A DNA stretch of 64,000 nt from Lysobacterales bacterium (GCA_021324945.1 JAJPID010000047.1:1-64000), one strand, 5' to 3'; numbered from the stretch's first letter, positions 8,978 to 18,349 are shown. Numbers and translations: made by a program. Notes: generated by a model not told the origin, from the letters alone.

Positions 8978-10429
8978 ATGGATTCTCCTCTTGCCCTTGC
9001 CCAACGCAACCTGCTGACACCCGGCGGCATGAATGCCGCCGATCTCGAGCGCGTGTTCGCGAAAGTGATGGGGCCGTCGATCGACGCGGCCGATCTGTAT
9101 TTCCAGCACGCACGGAGCGAGTCGTGGGTACTGGAGGATGGGATCGTGCGCGACGGCAGCCACTCGATCGAGCAGGGCGTGGGTGTGCGCGCGATCTCCG
9201 GCGAGAAGACCGGATTCGCCTATTCCGACGACATCGTGCTGCCGCAGTTGCTGGAAGCGGCCAACGCCGCGCGCGCGATCGCGCGCGAAGGTAATGGGGA
9301 AGGCAAACCTCTCAGCGTTCGCGGCACGCGCGCGTTGTATCCGGCCGACGATCCGATCAATGCGCTGAAAAATGCGGACAAACTCGCGCTATTGCGCGAA
9401 CTCGACGCGCTCGCGCGCAGCCTCGATCCGCGCGTGAAGCAGGTGATCGTCAGTCTGTCCGGTCAGCATGAAACGATAATGGTTGCCGTCAGCGACGGCA
9501 CCCTGACCGCCGACGTGCGACCGCTCACGCGCGTCAGTGTGCAAGTGATCGCGGAAGACAATGGCCGGTGCGAGCAGGGGCATTCGGGTGGCGGCGGACG
9601 TTGCAGCTATCGCGAGCTGATCGATTCCGGTCGCGCGCATGCGTGGGCGCGCGAAGCCGTACGGCAGGCGCTGGTGAATCTGGAGGCCGTAGATGCACCG
9701 GCGGGCACGATGGACGTAGTGCTTGGCCCGGGTTGGCCCGGCGTGCTGCTGCACGAGGCGATCGGACACGGACTAGAAGGCGATTTCAACCGCAAAGGCA
9801 CGTCCGCGTTTTCGCACCGCATGGGCGAGAAGGTCGCGGCCACCGGCGTGACGATCGTGGACGACGGTACGCTGGCCGGCCGGCGCGGTTCGCTCAGCAT
9901 CGACGACGAGGGCACGCCCACGCATTGCACCACGCTGATCGAAAATGGACGTCTATGCGGCTACATGCAGGACACTCACAATGCACGGCTGATGGGCATG
10001 GCGCCCACCGGCAACGGCCGGCGCGAATCCTTCGCGCACCTGCCGATGCCGCGCATGACCAACACCTACATGTTGCCCGGTGAGCGCGACCCGGCCGAAA
10101 TCATCGCCTCGGTGAAGCGCGGCTTGTACGCGGTGAACTTCGGTGGCGGGCAGGTGGACATCACTTCCGGCAAGTTCGTGTTCTCCGCCAGCGAGGCCTA
10201 TCTGATCGAGGACGGCAAGGTCACGCGACCGGTGAAAGGCGCGACGTTGATCGGTTCCGGCCCTGATGTGCTGACGCGCGTGTCGATGATCGGCAACGAC
10301 CTGAAACTCGACGAGGGCGTGGGTGTGTGCGGCAAGGACGGTCAGAGCGTGCCGGTGGGCGTGGGCCAACCAACGCTGAGAATTGACGGAATGACGGTGG
10401 GCGGAACGCAAGCGGGTGCAATTGGTTAG
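8978..10429 (+). CDS. tldD: Metalloprotease subunit TldD
   Basis: Catalytic subunit (483 residues) of the TldD/PmbA(TldE) heterodimeric metallopeptidase, which degrades unfolded peptides and in some bacteria removes leader peptides, for example from microcin B17. The zinc-binding HExxxH motif is visible as [11 protein letters not shown] near residue 258, and the C-terminal [22 protein letters not shown] block is family-typical. The partner gene pmbA lies 0.75 kb downstream on the same strand, with yjgA inserted on the opposite strand. This mirrors a known association in which yjgA flanks pmbA. No strong ribosome-binding site is seen at the chosen ATG, but the length and N-terminus fit. Confidence 0.95.
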   Translation: MDSPLALAQRNLLTPGGMNAADLERVFAKVMGPSIDAADLYFQHARSESWVLEDGIVRDGSHSIEQGVGVRAISGEKTGFAYSDDIVLPQLLEAANAARAIAREGNGEGKPLSVRGTRALYPADDPINALKNADKLALLRELDALARSLDPRVKQVIVSLSGQHETIMVAVSDGTLTADVRPLTRVSVQVIAEDNGRCEQGHSGGGGRCSYRELIDSGRAHAWAREAVRQALVNLEAVDAPAGTMDVVLGPGWPGVLLHEAIGHGLEGDFNRKGTSAFSHRMGEKVAATGVTIVDDGTLAGRRGSLSIDDEGTPTHCTTLIENGRLCGYMQDTHNARLMGMAPTGNGRRESFAHLPMPRMTNTYMLPGERDPAEIIASVKRGLYAVNFGGGQVDITSGKFVFSASEAYLIEDGKVTRPVKGATLIGSGPDVLTRVSMIGNDLKLDEGVGVCGKDGQSVPVGVGQPTLRIDGMTVGGTQAGAIG

Positions 10430-10495
10430 CGTGGACGCGTGTCCGAATCGCTTCAAGACGTGAAGATCGCTATGGCGCTTGATCTTGCGCCCTCG

Positions 10496-11029
10496 TTACC
10501 CGCTTCCGATCCCTGTTTCTTGCATTGCCCGCAACACCAGAAACAGCTGCCGATACGCATGCAACGGCTTGTTCGATTCGCGTTCCTGTCGCGCCTGCCG
10601 GATCAGCGCGCGCAGGCGCTGGCGGTCCAGATCTGGATGTTCGGCAATCAGTTCGGTGAGCGCGGCATCGCCTTCGGTCAGCAGACGCTCGCGCAGCGTC
10701 TCGATCCGGTGCAGCGCCGCGGCTTCGCGGGCGCCGCGTTGGCGATCATTGGCCAGTGCCGCGCGCGCGGCGGCAAACGTCCCTTCCTCGTGGGCGCGCA
10801 TCAATTTAGCAAGATGGCCGAGCTGGCGCTTGCGCGCGATGTGTGAGGGGATCCGCCGCACATTGGAAATTTCATCGCGCACGTCGTCGGGCAACTCGAG
10901 CTGCGCCACACGTGAAGGCGGCAGGTCGACCAGCTGCTTCGCGAACGCCAGCACGTCCAGCGCCTCGCGCCGACGCGCGCTGCGGCTGGGTTGATCATGT
11001 GAATTTTCAATTGAATCTTTGGACACCAT
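10496..11029 (-). CDS. yjgA: DarP/YjgA ribosome-biogenesis factor (DUF615)
   Basis: A 177-residue, charged, helical cytoplasmic protein of the DUF615/YjgA family, known to bind late 50S precursors. The core DELPDDVRDEI-like block (LELPDDVRDEISNVRRI), IARKRQLGHLAKLMR and the terminal KPLHAYRQLFLVLRAM are characteristic. The start ATG is followed directly by GTG; the ribosome-binding site is weak. It runs convergently toward tldD (66 bases apart) and divergently from pmbA, with a long inverted repeat in the divergent gap. Confidence 0.93.
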   Translation of the reverse strand: MVSKDSIENSHDQPSRSARRREALDVLAFAKQLVDLPPSRVAQLELPDDVRDEISNVRRIPSHIARKRQLGHLAKLMRAHEEGTFAAARAALANDRQRGAREAAALHRIETLRERLLTEGDAALTELIAEHPDLDRQRLRALIRQARQERESNKPLHAYRQLFLVLRAMQETGIGSG

Positions 11030-11046
11030 ATTGAGGTTTTCACATG

Positions 11047-11147
11047 CGTTCGTGCCGAGCGTAGCTCGCGCGGCGATCGGAGTCGAAGCACAATACCTGG
11101 TCTGCTTTCGACTCCGCGGCCTTCGGCCGCTACGCTCAAAACGAACG
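11047..11147. repeat. Long interrupted inverted repeat between yjgA and pmbA
   Basis: Nested arms pair across about 100 bases: CGTTCGT/ACGAACG at the outside (11047-11053 and 11141-11147), GAGCGTAGC/GCTACGCTC (11057-11065 and 11129-11137), and CGGAGTCGAAGCA/TGCTTTCGACTCCG with one bulge (11078-11090 and 11103-11116). An inner CGGCCTTCGGCCG palindrome lies in the right arm. It occupies the divergent promoter interval and looks like a small non-coding mobile or REP-type element. Confidence 0.7.
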
Positions 11148-11182
11148 GTTTATTGGAGCCGCACTTGAATATTGCAGCAACG

Positions 11183-12538
11183 ATGTCGCAAATCGACACC
11201 AGCCTCGCTGAACTCGATCGTCTCGCACAGTTGAGCGAAGACGTGATTCGACGCGCACGCGCGGCCGGCGCGTCGCAGGCGGAGGTATCGGCCAGTGTTG
11301 AAACCGGCCTGTCGGTGACGGTGCGGCTGGGTGAGACGGAAACGGTCGAGCGTACGCGCGACCGCGGGTTCGGCCTGACGGTCTATTTCGGCCAACGCAA
11401 GGGCAGTGCGTCGACCGCCGACCTGAAGCCCGAATCGATCGAAGCGACTCTCGCGCAGGCTTGCGCAATCGCGCGCTACACCGAGGAAGATCCCTGCGCA
11501 GGACTCGCAGATGCGGAGCTGATGGCCCAAAATTTCCCTGATCTCGACCTGTGGCATCCGTGGGAGTTGGATGTTTCGCAGGCGATCGAGATCGGCAAGC
11601 GTGTGGAAGCCGCGGGCCGCGCGCAACCGCACATCGGGAACAGCGAAGGTGCGACGGTACAGAGCGGCGCGTCGCTCGGCGTGTATGCCAATTCGCATGG
11701 ATTCGTGGGACGCGAGCGCGGCACCTCGCATTCCATCGTGTGTTCGTTGATCGCGGGTTCGAACGACTCGATGCAGCGCGACTACTGGTACGACAGCGTG
11801 CGCGCAGTTTCCGACTTTCCGGAGTATGAGAGCATCGGCGAAACCGCGGCGCGGCGCGCGGCGTCGAGATTAGGTGCGCGCAAGTTGTCCACGCGCGAAT
11901 GCCCGGTGCTGTTTGCGCCGGAAATGGCGCGTTCTCTCATCGGGCATCTGATTGCCGCGGTGAGTGGTGGTTCGCTCTATCGCCGTGCCAGTTTCCTGCT
12001 GGATCATGCGGGCAAGCAGATCCTGCCGCAGTTTGTGCGGATCACAGAAACGCCGCTGCTGCAGCGTGGCCATGCTTCGACTCCCTTCGACGCGGAAGGG
12101 GTCGCCACGCGCGAGTCGTCATTGATCGAAAACGGCATCTTGCAACGCTACGTGCTCGGCAGCTACTCCGCGCGCAAGCTCGGATTGAAAACCACCGCCA
12201 ACGCTGGCGGCGTGCACAACCTGCGCGTCGAAGCCGGCTCGATCGACAACGGCGCGGATGGTTTCTATGGGCTGCTGCGGCGCATGGGTACCGGCTTGCT
12301 GGTGACGGAACTCATCGGCCACGGCGTCTCAATCGTCACCGGCGATTACTCGCGCGGCGCGGCCGGTTTTTGGGTCGAGAATGGCGAGATCGCATATCCG
12401 GTGCACGAAATCACCGTCGCCGGCAACCTGCGCGAGATGTTCGCGCGAGTTCTCGCCATCGGCAGCGATGTCGATCGCCGTTCGTCTTTCCTCACCGGGT
12501 CGATCCTGATCGATCGAATGACGGTCGCGGGCGAGTAG
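11183..12538 (+). CDS. pmbA: Metalloprotease subunit PmbA (TldE)
   Basis: Non-catalytic partner of TldD, 451 residues from the chosen ATG (E. coli 450). It lacks the HExxxH motif, as expected for PmbA, and carries the family blocks FGLTVYFGQRKGSAST, ITNxEG-like IGNSEGATVQ, SARKLGLKTTANAGGVHN and GDYSRGAAGFWVENGEI. An upstream in-frame TTG at 11165, spaced 6 bases from GGAG, is an alternative start that would add six residues. The two subunits should assemble in the cytoplasm to form the chamber that admits unfolded peptides. The gene ends before a decayed M48 peptidase on the other strand. Confidence 0.95.
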   Translation: MSQIDTSLAELDRLAQLSEDVIRRARAAGASQAEVSASVETGLSVTVRLGETETVERTRDRGFGLTVYFGQRKGSASTADLKPESIEATLAQACAIARYTEEDPCAGLADAELMAQNFPDLDLWHPWELDVSQAIEIGKRVEAAGRAQPHIGNSEGATVQSGASLGVYANSHGFVGRERGTSHSIVCSLIAGSNDSMQRDYWYDSVRAVSDFPEYESIGETAARRAASRLGARKLSTRECPVLFAPEMARSLIGHLIAAVSGGSLYRRASFLLDHAGKQILPQFVRITETPLLQRGHASTPFDAEGVATRESSLIENGILQRYVLGSYSARKLGLKTTANAGGVHNLRVEAGSIDNGADGFYGLLRRMGTGLLVTELIGHGVSIVTGDYSRGAAGFWVENGEIAYPVHEITVAGNLREMFARVLAIGSDVDRRSSFLTGSILIDRMTVAGE

Positions 12539-12596
12539 CCGTGTAGAAGCATTTGAACTCTCGCGCCGCGGTTTCCGCGTCCGATGCGCTCGCGCG

Positions 12597-12935
12597 TTAC
12601 CGGGTGCGAGGAGAGTAGCGCGTATCAGCAGCGTCGCGCAGCTTCGGATGCGCGTTCTCCGGCGCCTGCATCATGCGCACGTAGACGGCGGGTGAAACAT
12701 CTGCGTGCATCAGCGCGTCCAGCGCGAAATCGTCGGGTTGGGCTTCGAACTGACGCGAATAGCGCGCGTTGAGCTGGGAGGCGGGAATCGTTGCCGCGAT
12801 CGTGCCGCCGCTGACTTCGTCGATCAGCACGGAGCCCACGATCGCCACGCCCGAGCCGCGCAAGATCAGACGCAGCAGGTGGCGATAGTGCCGATACCCC
12901 ATCTCGTGCGCCACGACCAGTCTGCGCACCCGCAC
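12597..12935 (-). pseudogene. Remnant of an M48-family metallopeptidase
   Basis: The 112-codon frame resembles only the C-terminal part of M48 (HtpX/Oma1-like) peptidases. The segment LVVAHEMGYRHYRHLLR corresponds to the HExxH helix, but the second His is Tyr (TAT in place of CAT/CAC). The downstream RYSRQFEAQPDDFALDAL retains the ExxxD glutamate helix. The frame starts at a GTG right at the active site, an in-frame TGA lies at about 12960-12962, and no N-terminal membrane or catalytic-domain sequence precedes it in any frame before the DUF1800 gene. I read it as a truncated, inactivated copy. A live protein of unrelated function cannot be excluded. Confidence 0.65.
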
Positions 12936-12993
12936 GCGCCTGTCAACGCGCGAGGCGCATCATGCGTTTGTCGGGTGAATACGCGAGGTCCGC

Positions 12994-14571
12994 ATGAACA
13001 CTGCAGAAAGCGCCGTTGCGGCCGTCAATCGTTTCGGTCTGGGCGCCAAACCCGGCGAACTAGGCGAGGTGCACGATGGGCCCGGCTGGCTAGGCGCACA
13101 GATTTCCTCCGGCGCCGACGGTGCGCAGTTGTTCGCCGCGCTGCCCTCCAGCCTGGATTACCTCAAGCGCGAAAGCCAGTACAAGCTGGAACGGCGTGAA
13201 TTCAAGCAAGCCGACAATCCGCAGCGGCGCGCGCTGTTTGGCGGCGACGCGATGAAATCCGGTGTGCCCAATGCCACAGTCGCCGCGGCCGAAACGCGCA
13301 AGAACGACGCGCTGCCGCCGGAAGTGCGCGACATCCAGGCAGAGCTGCGCGACGACGTGTTCGCCGAAGCTGCGGCGCGATTCCGTCTTGCAGCGACGAC
13401 GTCTACGCCTTTCATGGAACGGCTAGTGTATTTCTGGTCGAACCATTTCGCGGTGTCGCTGGACAAGGGCCCGGCGCGATTGTTCGCCGCGCCGATGGAG
13501 CGCGAGGCGATCCGCCCGCATGTCAACGGCCGCTTCGCCGACATGCTGCTGGCGGTGGAAACGCATCCGGCAATGCTGCGTTATCTAGATAACGTGCAAT
13601 CCATCGGTCCGGATTCGTTCGTGGGCGAGCGCGTCAGCGCGCGGCTGGCGCAGAAGGGCGACGACAACAAGGGCAAGGCCGGCGGACTGAACGAGAATCT
13701 CGGCCGGGAGATCCTGGAGCTGCACACGCTGGGTGTGAACGGCGGTTACACGCAAGCCGACGTCACTGAACTCTCGCGTGCGATCACCGGTTGGAGCACG
13801 CCGGTGCCGCGGGATTTCGATCCCGACGCGCGCGGCGGCATGGGCAGGTTCCGTCCGCGCGCTTTCTATTACAACCAGCAGATCGCCACGCTACCACCGA
13901 CTTCTGCGTTCGTGTTTCGTGCCAATGCGCACGAACCCGGCGCGCGCAAGGTCATGGGCCGTACCTATGCTGAAGGCGGATTCGAGCAGGGCAAGGCAAT
14001 CCTGCTTGATCTCGCGCGTCATCCGGCGACCGCGAAACACATTTCGCTGAAGTTGGCGCGGCACTTCGTTTCCGACGATCCGCCGCAGTCGCTGGTCGAT
14101 CGCATGACGCGGAGTTATCTCGAACACGACACCGATCTTGCGGCGGTCTATCGCACGCTGGTGATGAGTCCGGAAGCGTGGGGCGAGGGCGCGCGCAAAT
14201 TCAAGACACCGCAGGATTTCCTGATCTCCAGCCTGCGCGCGGGGCAAATCGACGTCGGCGACAATCCAAAGCCGTTGCTCGGCCTGCTCAACACCTTGGG
14301 CGAGCCGATGTTCACGCCGCGCTCGCCCGCGGGTTTCCCCGACATCGCGTCCAACTGGATCGATGCCGATGCGCTGTGGAAGCGCGTGCAGGCGGCCGAA
14401 GCGCTGTCGCAACGCGTCGCATTGACCAACATCCAGCCGCTTGATCTGGCGCAGGGCGTACTCGGCCCGCATCTCGACAGCGAAACCGCCACCGCGATCA
14501 AGCGCGCGGAATCCATGCAGGTGGCGGTGGCGACGCTGTTCGCCTCGCCCGCGTTCCAATGGAGAGTTTGA
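12994..14571 (+). CDS. DUF1800 family protein
   Basis: A 525-residue protein of the DUF1800 family. Blocks seen are NHFAVSLDKG, NLGREILELHTLGVNGGYTQADVTELSRAITGW and LKLARHFVSDDPP, all typical. Members are almost always encoded with a DUF1501 protein, as here; the pair is thought to act outside the cytoplasm, but the reaction is unknown. No clear signal peptide is visible: the N-terminus is MNTAESAVAAVNRFGLGAKPG, which is the usual start of family members. GAGG lies 5 bases before the ATG. Only one base separates its stop from the start of the DUF1501 gene, so translation is probably coupled. Confidence 0.9.
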   Translation: MNTAESAVAAVNRFGLGAKPGELGEVHDGPGWLGAQISSGADGAQLFAALPSSLDYLKRESQYKLERREFKQADNPQRRALFGGDAMKSGVPNATVAAAETRKNDALPPEVRDIQAELRDDVFAEAAARFRLAATTSTPFMERLVYFWSNHFAVSLDKGPARLFAAPMEREAIRPHVNGRFADMLLAVETHPAMLRYLDNVQSIGPDSFVGERVSARLAQKGDDNKGKAGGLNENLGREILELHTLGVNGGYTQADVTELSRAITGWSTPVPRDFDPDARGGMGRFRPRAFYYNQQIATLPPTSAFVFRANAHEPGARKVMGRTYAEGGFEQGKAILLDLARHPATAKHISLKLARHFVSDDPPQSLVDRMTRSYLEHDTDLAAVYRTLVMSPEAWGEGARKFKTPQDFLISSLRAGQIDVGDNPKPLLGLLNTLGEPMFTPRSPAGFPDIASNWIDADALWKRVQAAEALSQRVALTNIQPLDLAQGVLGPHLDSETATAIKRAESMQVAVATLFASPAFQWRV

Positions 14572-14572
14572 A

Positions 14573-15817
14573 ATGGCCACATCGATCCAAGGCAGAATCA
14601 GTCGCCGGCAATTTCTCGGAGGCACGCTGGCCGCGGCGGGCGCGCTTGTGCTGTGGCCGAAGCTGACTTTCGCCGCGACTGGTTCCGACACGCGCTTCCT
14701 GATGGTGCTGTTGCGCGGCGGTCTGGATGGTCTGGAAGCCGTGCCGCCCTATGGCGATCCGGGCTATCAGCAAATTCGCGGTGCGCTGGCGTTGTCGCCG
14801 CAGGGTTCCAATCAGCCGAACGTGCCGCCCGCGCACAAGCTCGACAACGTGTTCGCGTTGCATCCTTCGCTCGATTACGCCTCGCAGTTGTATGCGCAGG
14901 GGCAATTCATGCCGCTGGTCGCGGCGGCGCCGCCTTACTGGGGCCGCTCGCATTTCGATGCACAGGACTGCGTGGAGAACGGCACCAATGAGCCGCACGG
15001 CGCGCAGACCGGCTGGTTGAACCGCTGCGTCGCTGCGATGCCGGGTGTTGAAGGTCTTGCGGTGGCGACGGTGATGCCGCTGACGATGCGCGGGCCGGGC
15101 AACGTCACCTCGTGGTCGCCGCCGCTGCCGACTCAGGTAAATCCGATCCTTCTCCAGCGCCTGCAGCCTCTATATGCCGCCGACACGCGGCTCTCGCCGT
15201 TCTTCGCGCGCGCGATCGACAGCCAGCAGAACGAGCCAGTCGCCGCACAGGGTGCGACCATGCAGGGCGTCGGCATCGGCAAGAAGAAAGCCAACCTCGG
15301 CCAATTGCCGGTGCTGATGGGCGCGGCTGGTGGATTCATGGCCAAGCTGGACGGACCGCGCGTCGGTTTCGTCGAAGACAACGGCTGGGATACGCACGCG
15401 AATGAAGCGGCGATCCTCAACCGCAAACTTTCCGAACTGGACGCCGGCTTGAAAGCCTACCGCGAAGCCATGGGCGACGCATGGAACCGCACCATCGTGG
15501 TCGTCGTCACCGAATTCGGCCGCACCGCAGCGGTCAACGGCACAGGCGGCACCGATCACGGCACCGGTGGAGCGATGTTCCTTGCCGGCGGCGCGCTGCG
15601 CGGTGGCCGCGTGGCGGGGCAGTGGCCTGGCATCGGCCGAAGCGAGCTCTATCAGAACCGCGACTTGCATGCGACGACGGATTTGCGTTCGGTGTTCAAG
15701 GGCGTACTCGCCGAACACTTGAAAGTGAGCGATTCCGTGCTGGAGTCGCGCGTGTTCCCCGACAGCGGCAAGGCGCAGCCGGTGGAGGGGCTGACGCGTG
15801 CGCATTCGGCGGCATGA
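14573..15817 (+). CDS. DUF1501 family protein with Tat signal
   Basis: A 414-residue protein of the DUF1501 family, which is structurally related to alkaline phosphatase/sulfatase-type metalloenzymes. The N-terminus has a twin-arginine signal, SRRQFLGGTLAAAGALVLWP, with an Ala-rich cleavage region near residue 34, so export in folded form to the periplasm is expected. Later blocks include RSHFDAQDCVENG, VGFVEDNGWDTHANE and VVVTEFGRTAAVNGTGGTDHG, the last giving conserved Thr, Asp and His of the metal site region. GGAGA lies directly upstream of the ATG. It forms a two-gene unit with the preceding DUF1800 gene. Substrate unknown. Confidence 0.9.
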   Translation: MATSIQGRISRRQFLGGTLAAAGALVLWPKLTFAATGSDTRFLMVLLRGGLDGLEAVPPYGDPGYQQIRGALALSPQGSNQPNVPPAHKLDNVFALHPSLDYASQLYAQGQFMPLVAAAPPYWGRSHFDAQDCVENGTNEPHGAQTGWLNRCVAAMPGVEGLAVATVMPLTMRGPGNVTSWSPPLPTQVNPILLQRLQPLYAADTRLSPFFARAIDSQQNEPVAAQGATMQGVGIGKKKANLGQLPVLMGAAGGFMAKLDGPRVGFVEDNGWDTHANEAAILNRKLSELDAGLKAYREAMGDAWNRTIVVVVTEFGRTAAVNGTGGTDHGTGGAMFLAGGALRGGRVAGQWPGIGRSELYQNRDLHATTDLRSVFKGVLAEHLKVSDSVLESRVFPDSGKAQPVEGLTRAHSAA

Positions 15818-15927
15818 GCAAGATCCGAACAATCAAATAACATGTTGAACATCCCCCGGCGCTTGACAGCCGCAGCGGAGCGGCGGAGAGTTTGCCTCGC
15901 GTCCACCACCGCGTAGGGGAAAACAAC

Positions 15928-16314
15928 ATGAGTGTTCCGCCGGAATCCGTTACTCCGCCGCCGTCCGCGCCACCACCCGCCGCCGGTAGCGGCACCGATG
16001 ACCGCAACCTGGCCCTGATCACGCATCTGTCCGGGATCATCCTGAGCTTCATCGTTCCGCTGATCATCTGGCTGACCAACAAGGATCGCGCCGACAAGGC
16101 ATGGCTCACGGGGCAGGCGAAGGAAGCACTGAATTTCCAGATCACCATCCTGATCGGCTACGTGATCTGTTGGATCCTGGTCTTCGTCATCATCGGCGCA
16201 CTGCTGTGGTGGCTGGTGTGGATACTGAACCTGGTGTTCTGCATCCTCGCCGCCGTCGCGGTCAGCAAGGGAGAGACCTATCGCTATCCGTTCGCGCTGC
16301 GGTTGATCAATTAG
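15928..16314 (+). CDS. DUF4870 (Tic20-like) small membrane protein
   Basis: A 128-residue inner-membrane protein. A Pro-rich cytoplasmic N-terminus (VTPPPSAPPPAAGSG) is followed by three or four hydrophobic segments beginning ALITHLSGIILSFIVPLIIWL, then the charged loop NKDRADKAWLTGQAKEALNFQ that marks the family. Function of DUF4870 proteins is not established. The start is the ATG beginning MSVPPES, with AGGGGA 7 bases upstream; an upstream in-frame ATG lacks this. A strong terminator follows 20 bases after the stop, so the gene is probably monocistronic. Confidence 0.88.
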   Translation: MSVPPESVTPPPSAPPPAAGSGTDDRNLALITHLSGIILSFIVPLIIWLTNKDRADKAWLTGQAKEALNFQITILIGYVICWILVFVIIGALLWWLVWILNLVFCILAAVAVSKGETYRYPFALRLIN

Positions 16315-16334
16315 CGCCTCCTTTCACGAAGCAT

Positions 16335-16364
16335 AAAAAAGCGGGCCGGTGGCCCGCTTTTTTT
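16335..16364. terminator. Bidirectional rho-independent terminator
   Basis: Perfect 7-bp stem GCGGGCC-GGT-GGCCCGC flanked by six A on the left and seven T on the right. It ends the DUF4870 transcript on the plus strand and could also stop minus-strand transcripts from xseB. The remaining interval to 16540 shows no gene. Confidence 0.93.
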
Positions 16365-16540
16365 ATTGCAACACGCGATCGATATATCCACGCAACCCAC
16401 TGGGCTTCATGTTTCCGCAGCATGCCTTCAAACTACAAACCCGGGTCCAGCGATGGTCGACAGAGGGAGATTCGAGGCGATATTCTCGCTGCCGTACGCG
16501 GCCCAGTGCATTGCCATCCCCATCGATCGCATGGCTGCGA

Positions 16541-16807
16541 TCAGTCGGTATCGAACGGCTGCGCGCTTTCGGGATCGTTCGGATCGAGCAGCAGCTTCAC
16601 GCGCAGCTCGGCCTCTTCCAGCGCAGACTGGCATTGGCGGAACAGCGCGATGCCGCGCTCGAACGAGCGCAGTGATTCGTCCAAGCTCAACTCGCTGCCC
16701 TCCAGGCGCGCGACAAGCTTTTCCAGTTCGTCCAGCGATTGTTCGAAGCGCGCGATGGACGGCGCTTCGGAAGTGGACTCGATATCGTTTTTCGCAGGCT
16801 CATTCAT
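16541..16807 (-). CDS. xseB: Exodeoxyribonuclease VII small subunit
   Basis: An 88-residue subunit of exonuclease VII, which with XseA degrades single-stranded DNA. The family core FEQSLDELEKLVARLEGSELSLDESLRSFERGIAL is intact, followed by the helix QCQSALEEAELRVKLL. In many bacteria xseB is followed by ispA and dxs; here no gene follows for 180 bases and a terminator lies beyond, so the isoprenoid genes are elsewhere. It sits 9 bases downstream of tilS and is probably co-transcribed with it. Confidence 0.95.
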   Translation of the reverse strand: MNEPAKNDIESTSEAPSIARFEQSLDELEKLVARLEGSELSLDESLRSFERGIALFRQCQSALEEAELRVKLLLDPNDPESAQPFDTD

Positions 16808-16816
16808 GCGCGCACG

Positions 16817-18169
16817 CTAGCGCAGCGCGGCGATCGATTCAATCCCGCGGCCGCGTTGCCAGACCAGCCCTGCCGCGATGTCATGAAGCAACTTCTTGCC
16901 CATCGTGCTGATCCACAGATCACCCACTGCGATCAGCTGATCGCCATCAAAAATCAGCGGAATATGGCCACGCTGCCACGGCGGGATACCGGCGCGTTGA
17001 AATAGATCACGCAACTCGCGCGTGTGCGTGTCGCCTGCAGGTTTGATCCGCTCGCCGCCGCGGCGGAAGCGCACGCGCAAGGGTGACGGCAGCGTGGCAA
17101 ACGCATCGGCATACGCTGGACGCGAAGGGCGCAGCGTCAGCACGCCGGCAACACCGGGCAACTGCAAGGGCGCGCCACTCCAGGGAGTTTCCCAGTCGCA
17201 CGGAATCTCAATCAACGGCCGCACCGCGTGCAGTGCGCCGCGCCACAAATGGATTTCTCCATCAGGCCAGACGATGCGAGGTTCACGATCGTCGCGCGCC
17301 TGTTCGATTTGCCGTTGCAATTCCACTTGCCGCGCCGGCGGCGGCGCGCTCAAGTCTTGGCCGTGCAGCCAGCGCTCCAGAACCAGCGTGCGCAACGCAT
17401 CGGGCAAGGCGCTCCAGCCGCGCGCAGCCAGCGTGCCGCGGCTCGCGTCACGCAATTGAATCAGTGCCGCTTCGGCGCGTTCGTCCAGGAGCGCTGCAGT
17501 TTCACGACACAGCTTAGCGGAATGCGCGATCGAATCGGCTGCGTGCGGCCAGTGCCGCAACAGCGTCGGGATGACTTCCGCGCGCAGGAAATTGCGCGAG
17601 AGGCGCGTGTCGGCATTGGATGGATCGTCGATGAAGGACACCCCATTCTGGGCAACGTAGTCGCGCAACACCGCACGCGGCACATCCAGCAACGGCCGCC
17701 ACAACATGCCTCCACCAAGTGCGCGCCGCTCGCGCATGCCGCCCAAGCCGTGCGGGCCTGCGCCACGCAACAGCTTGAGCAGCACGGTTTCAACCTGATC
17801 GTCGCGATGATGCGCCACGATGAGCCATTCGCCCGGCTGCAACGCTTGTGCGAATGCAGCATACCGCGCGCGCCGGGCTGCGGCTTCCAGCCCTTCGCCG
17901 CGATCATGGGCGACTTGCACGCGAACGATTTCGATCGGCACGTCCAGCGCTTCGCAAAATTTCTTGCAGTGCTCCGCCCAGCGCGAACTGTCGGCGTGCA
18001 ACTGGTGATCGACGTGCAACGCACGCAAGCCGCGCTCGCGCGCCTGCCGCAACTGTGCCAGGGCGTGCAGCAGCGCGGTCGAATCCGCACCGCCGGAACA
18101 TGCGACAGCCAGCCGCGCATCCGCGGTCAAAGCACGCAATGCGGATGCGAGATAATCGGGCAGGTTCAT
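16817..18169 (-). CDS. tilS: tRNA(Ile)-lysidine synthase
   Basis: Essential 450-residue enzyme that converts C34 of the CAU-anticodon tRNA-Ile to lysidine using ATP and lysine, switching decoding from AUG to AUA. The PP-loop is visible as ACSGGADSTALLHAL near residues 23-37, followed by HVDHQLHADS and AHHRDDQVETVLLKLLRG. The linker and C-terminal domains follow, with FQRAGIPPWQRGHIPLIFDGDQLIAVGDLWI near the end. The gene is complete. It lies between accA and xseB, matching the usual accA-tilS neighbourhood; a palindromic repeat separates it from accA. Confidence 0.95.
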   Translation of the reverse strand: MNLPDYLASALRALTADARLAVACSGGADSTALLHALAQLRQARERGLRALHVDHQLHADSSRWAEHCKKFCEALDVPIEIVRVQVAHDRGEGLEAAARRARYAAFAQALQPGEWLIVAHHRDDQVETVLLKLLRGAGPHGLGGMRERRALGGGMLWRPLLDVPRAVLRDYVAQNGVSFIDDPSNADTRLSRNFLRAEVIPTLLRHWPHAADSIAHSAKLCRETAALLDERAEAALIQLRDASRGTLAARGWSALPDALRTLVLERWLHGQDLSAPPPARQVELQRQIEQARDDREPRIVWPDGEIHLWRGALHAVRPLIEIPCDWETPWSGAPLQLPGVAGVLTLRPSRPAYADAFATLPSPLRVRFRRGGERIKPAGDTHTRELRDLFQRAGIPPWQRGHIPLIFDGDQLIAVGDLWISTMGKKLLHDIAAGLVWQRGRGIESIAALR

Positions 18170-18174
18170 TGGGT

Positions 18175-18349
18175 GACGTCATTCCCGCCAAAGCGGGAAT
18201 CCATTTGTTCTTCTGATGGGCGAAAGTCGTATGGATTCCAGGTTACTTGACGCATCCTGCGGTTCGCCCTTTGGGCCATCGGCTTCGCCAACGTTCGCTC
18301 CGGCAATCTTGCCTTCGCAGTCCGCGCTCCGTGCATCCCCGGAATGACG
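18175..18349. repeat. Palindromic intergenic element between accA and tilS
   Basis: The left end has CGTCATTCCCGCCAAAGCGGG, a hairpin, and GGAATCCA. Mid-element TGGATTCCAG is inverted to it. The right end has CCCCGGAATGACG, inverted to the left terminus. This is the well-known CGTCATTCCCG type of dispersed repeat seen in Xanthomonadales and other proteobacteria. A degenerate piece (GGAATCCATTTT) recurs at about 51785-51812 upstream of parC. No coding content. Confidence 0.75.
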
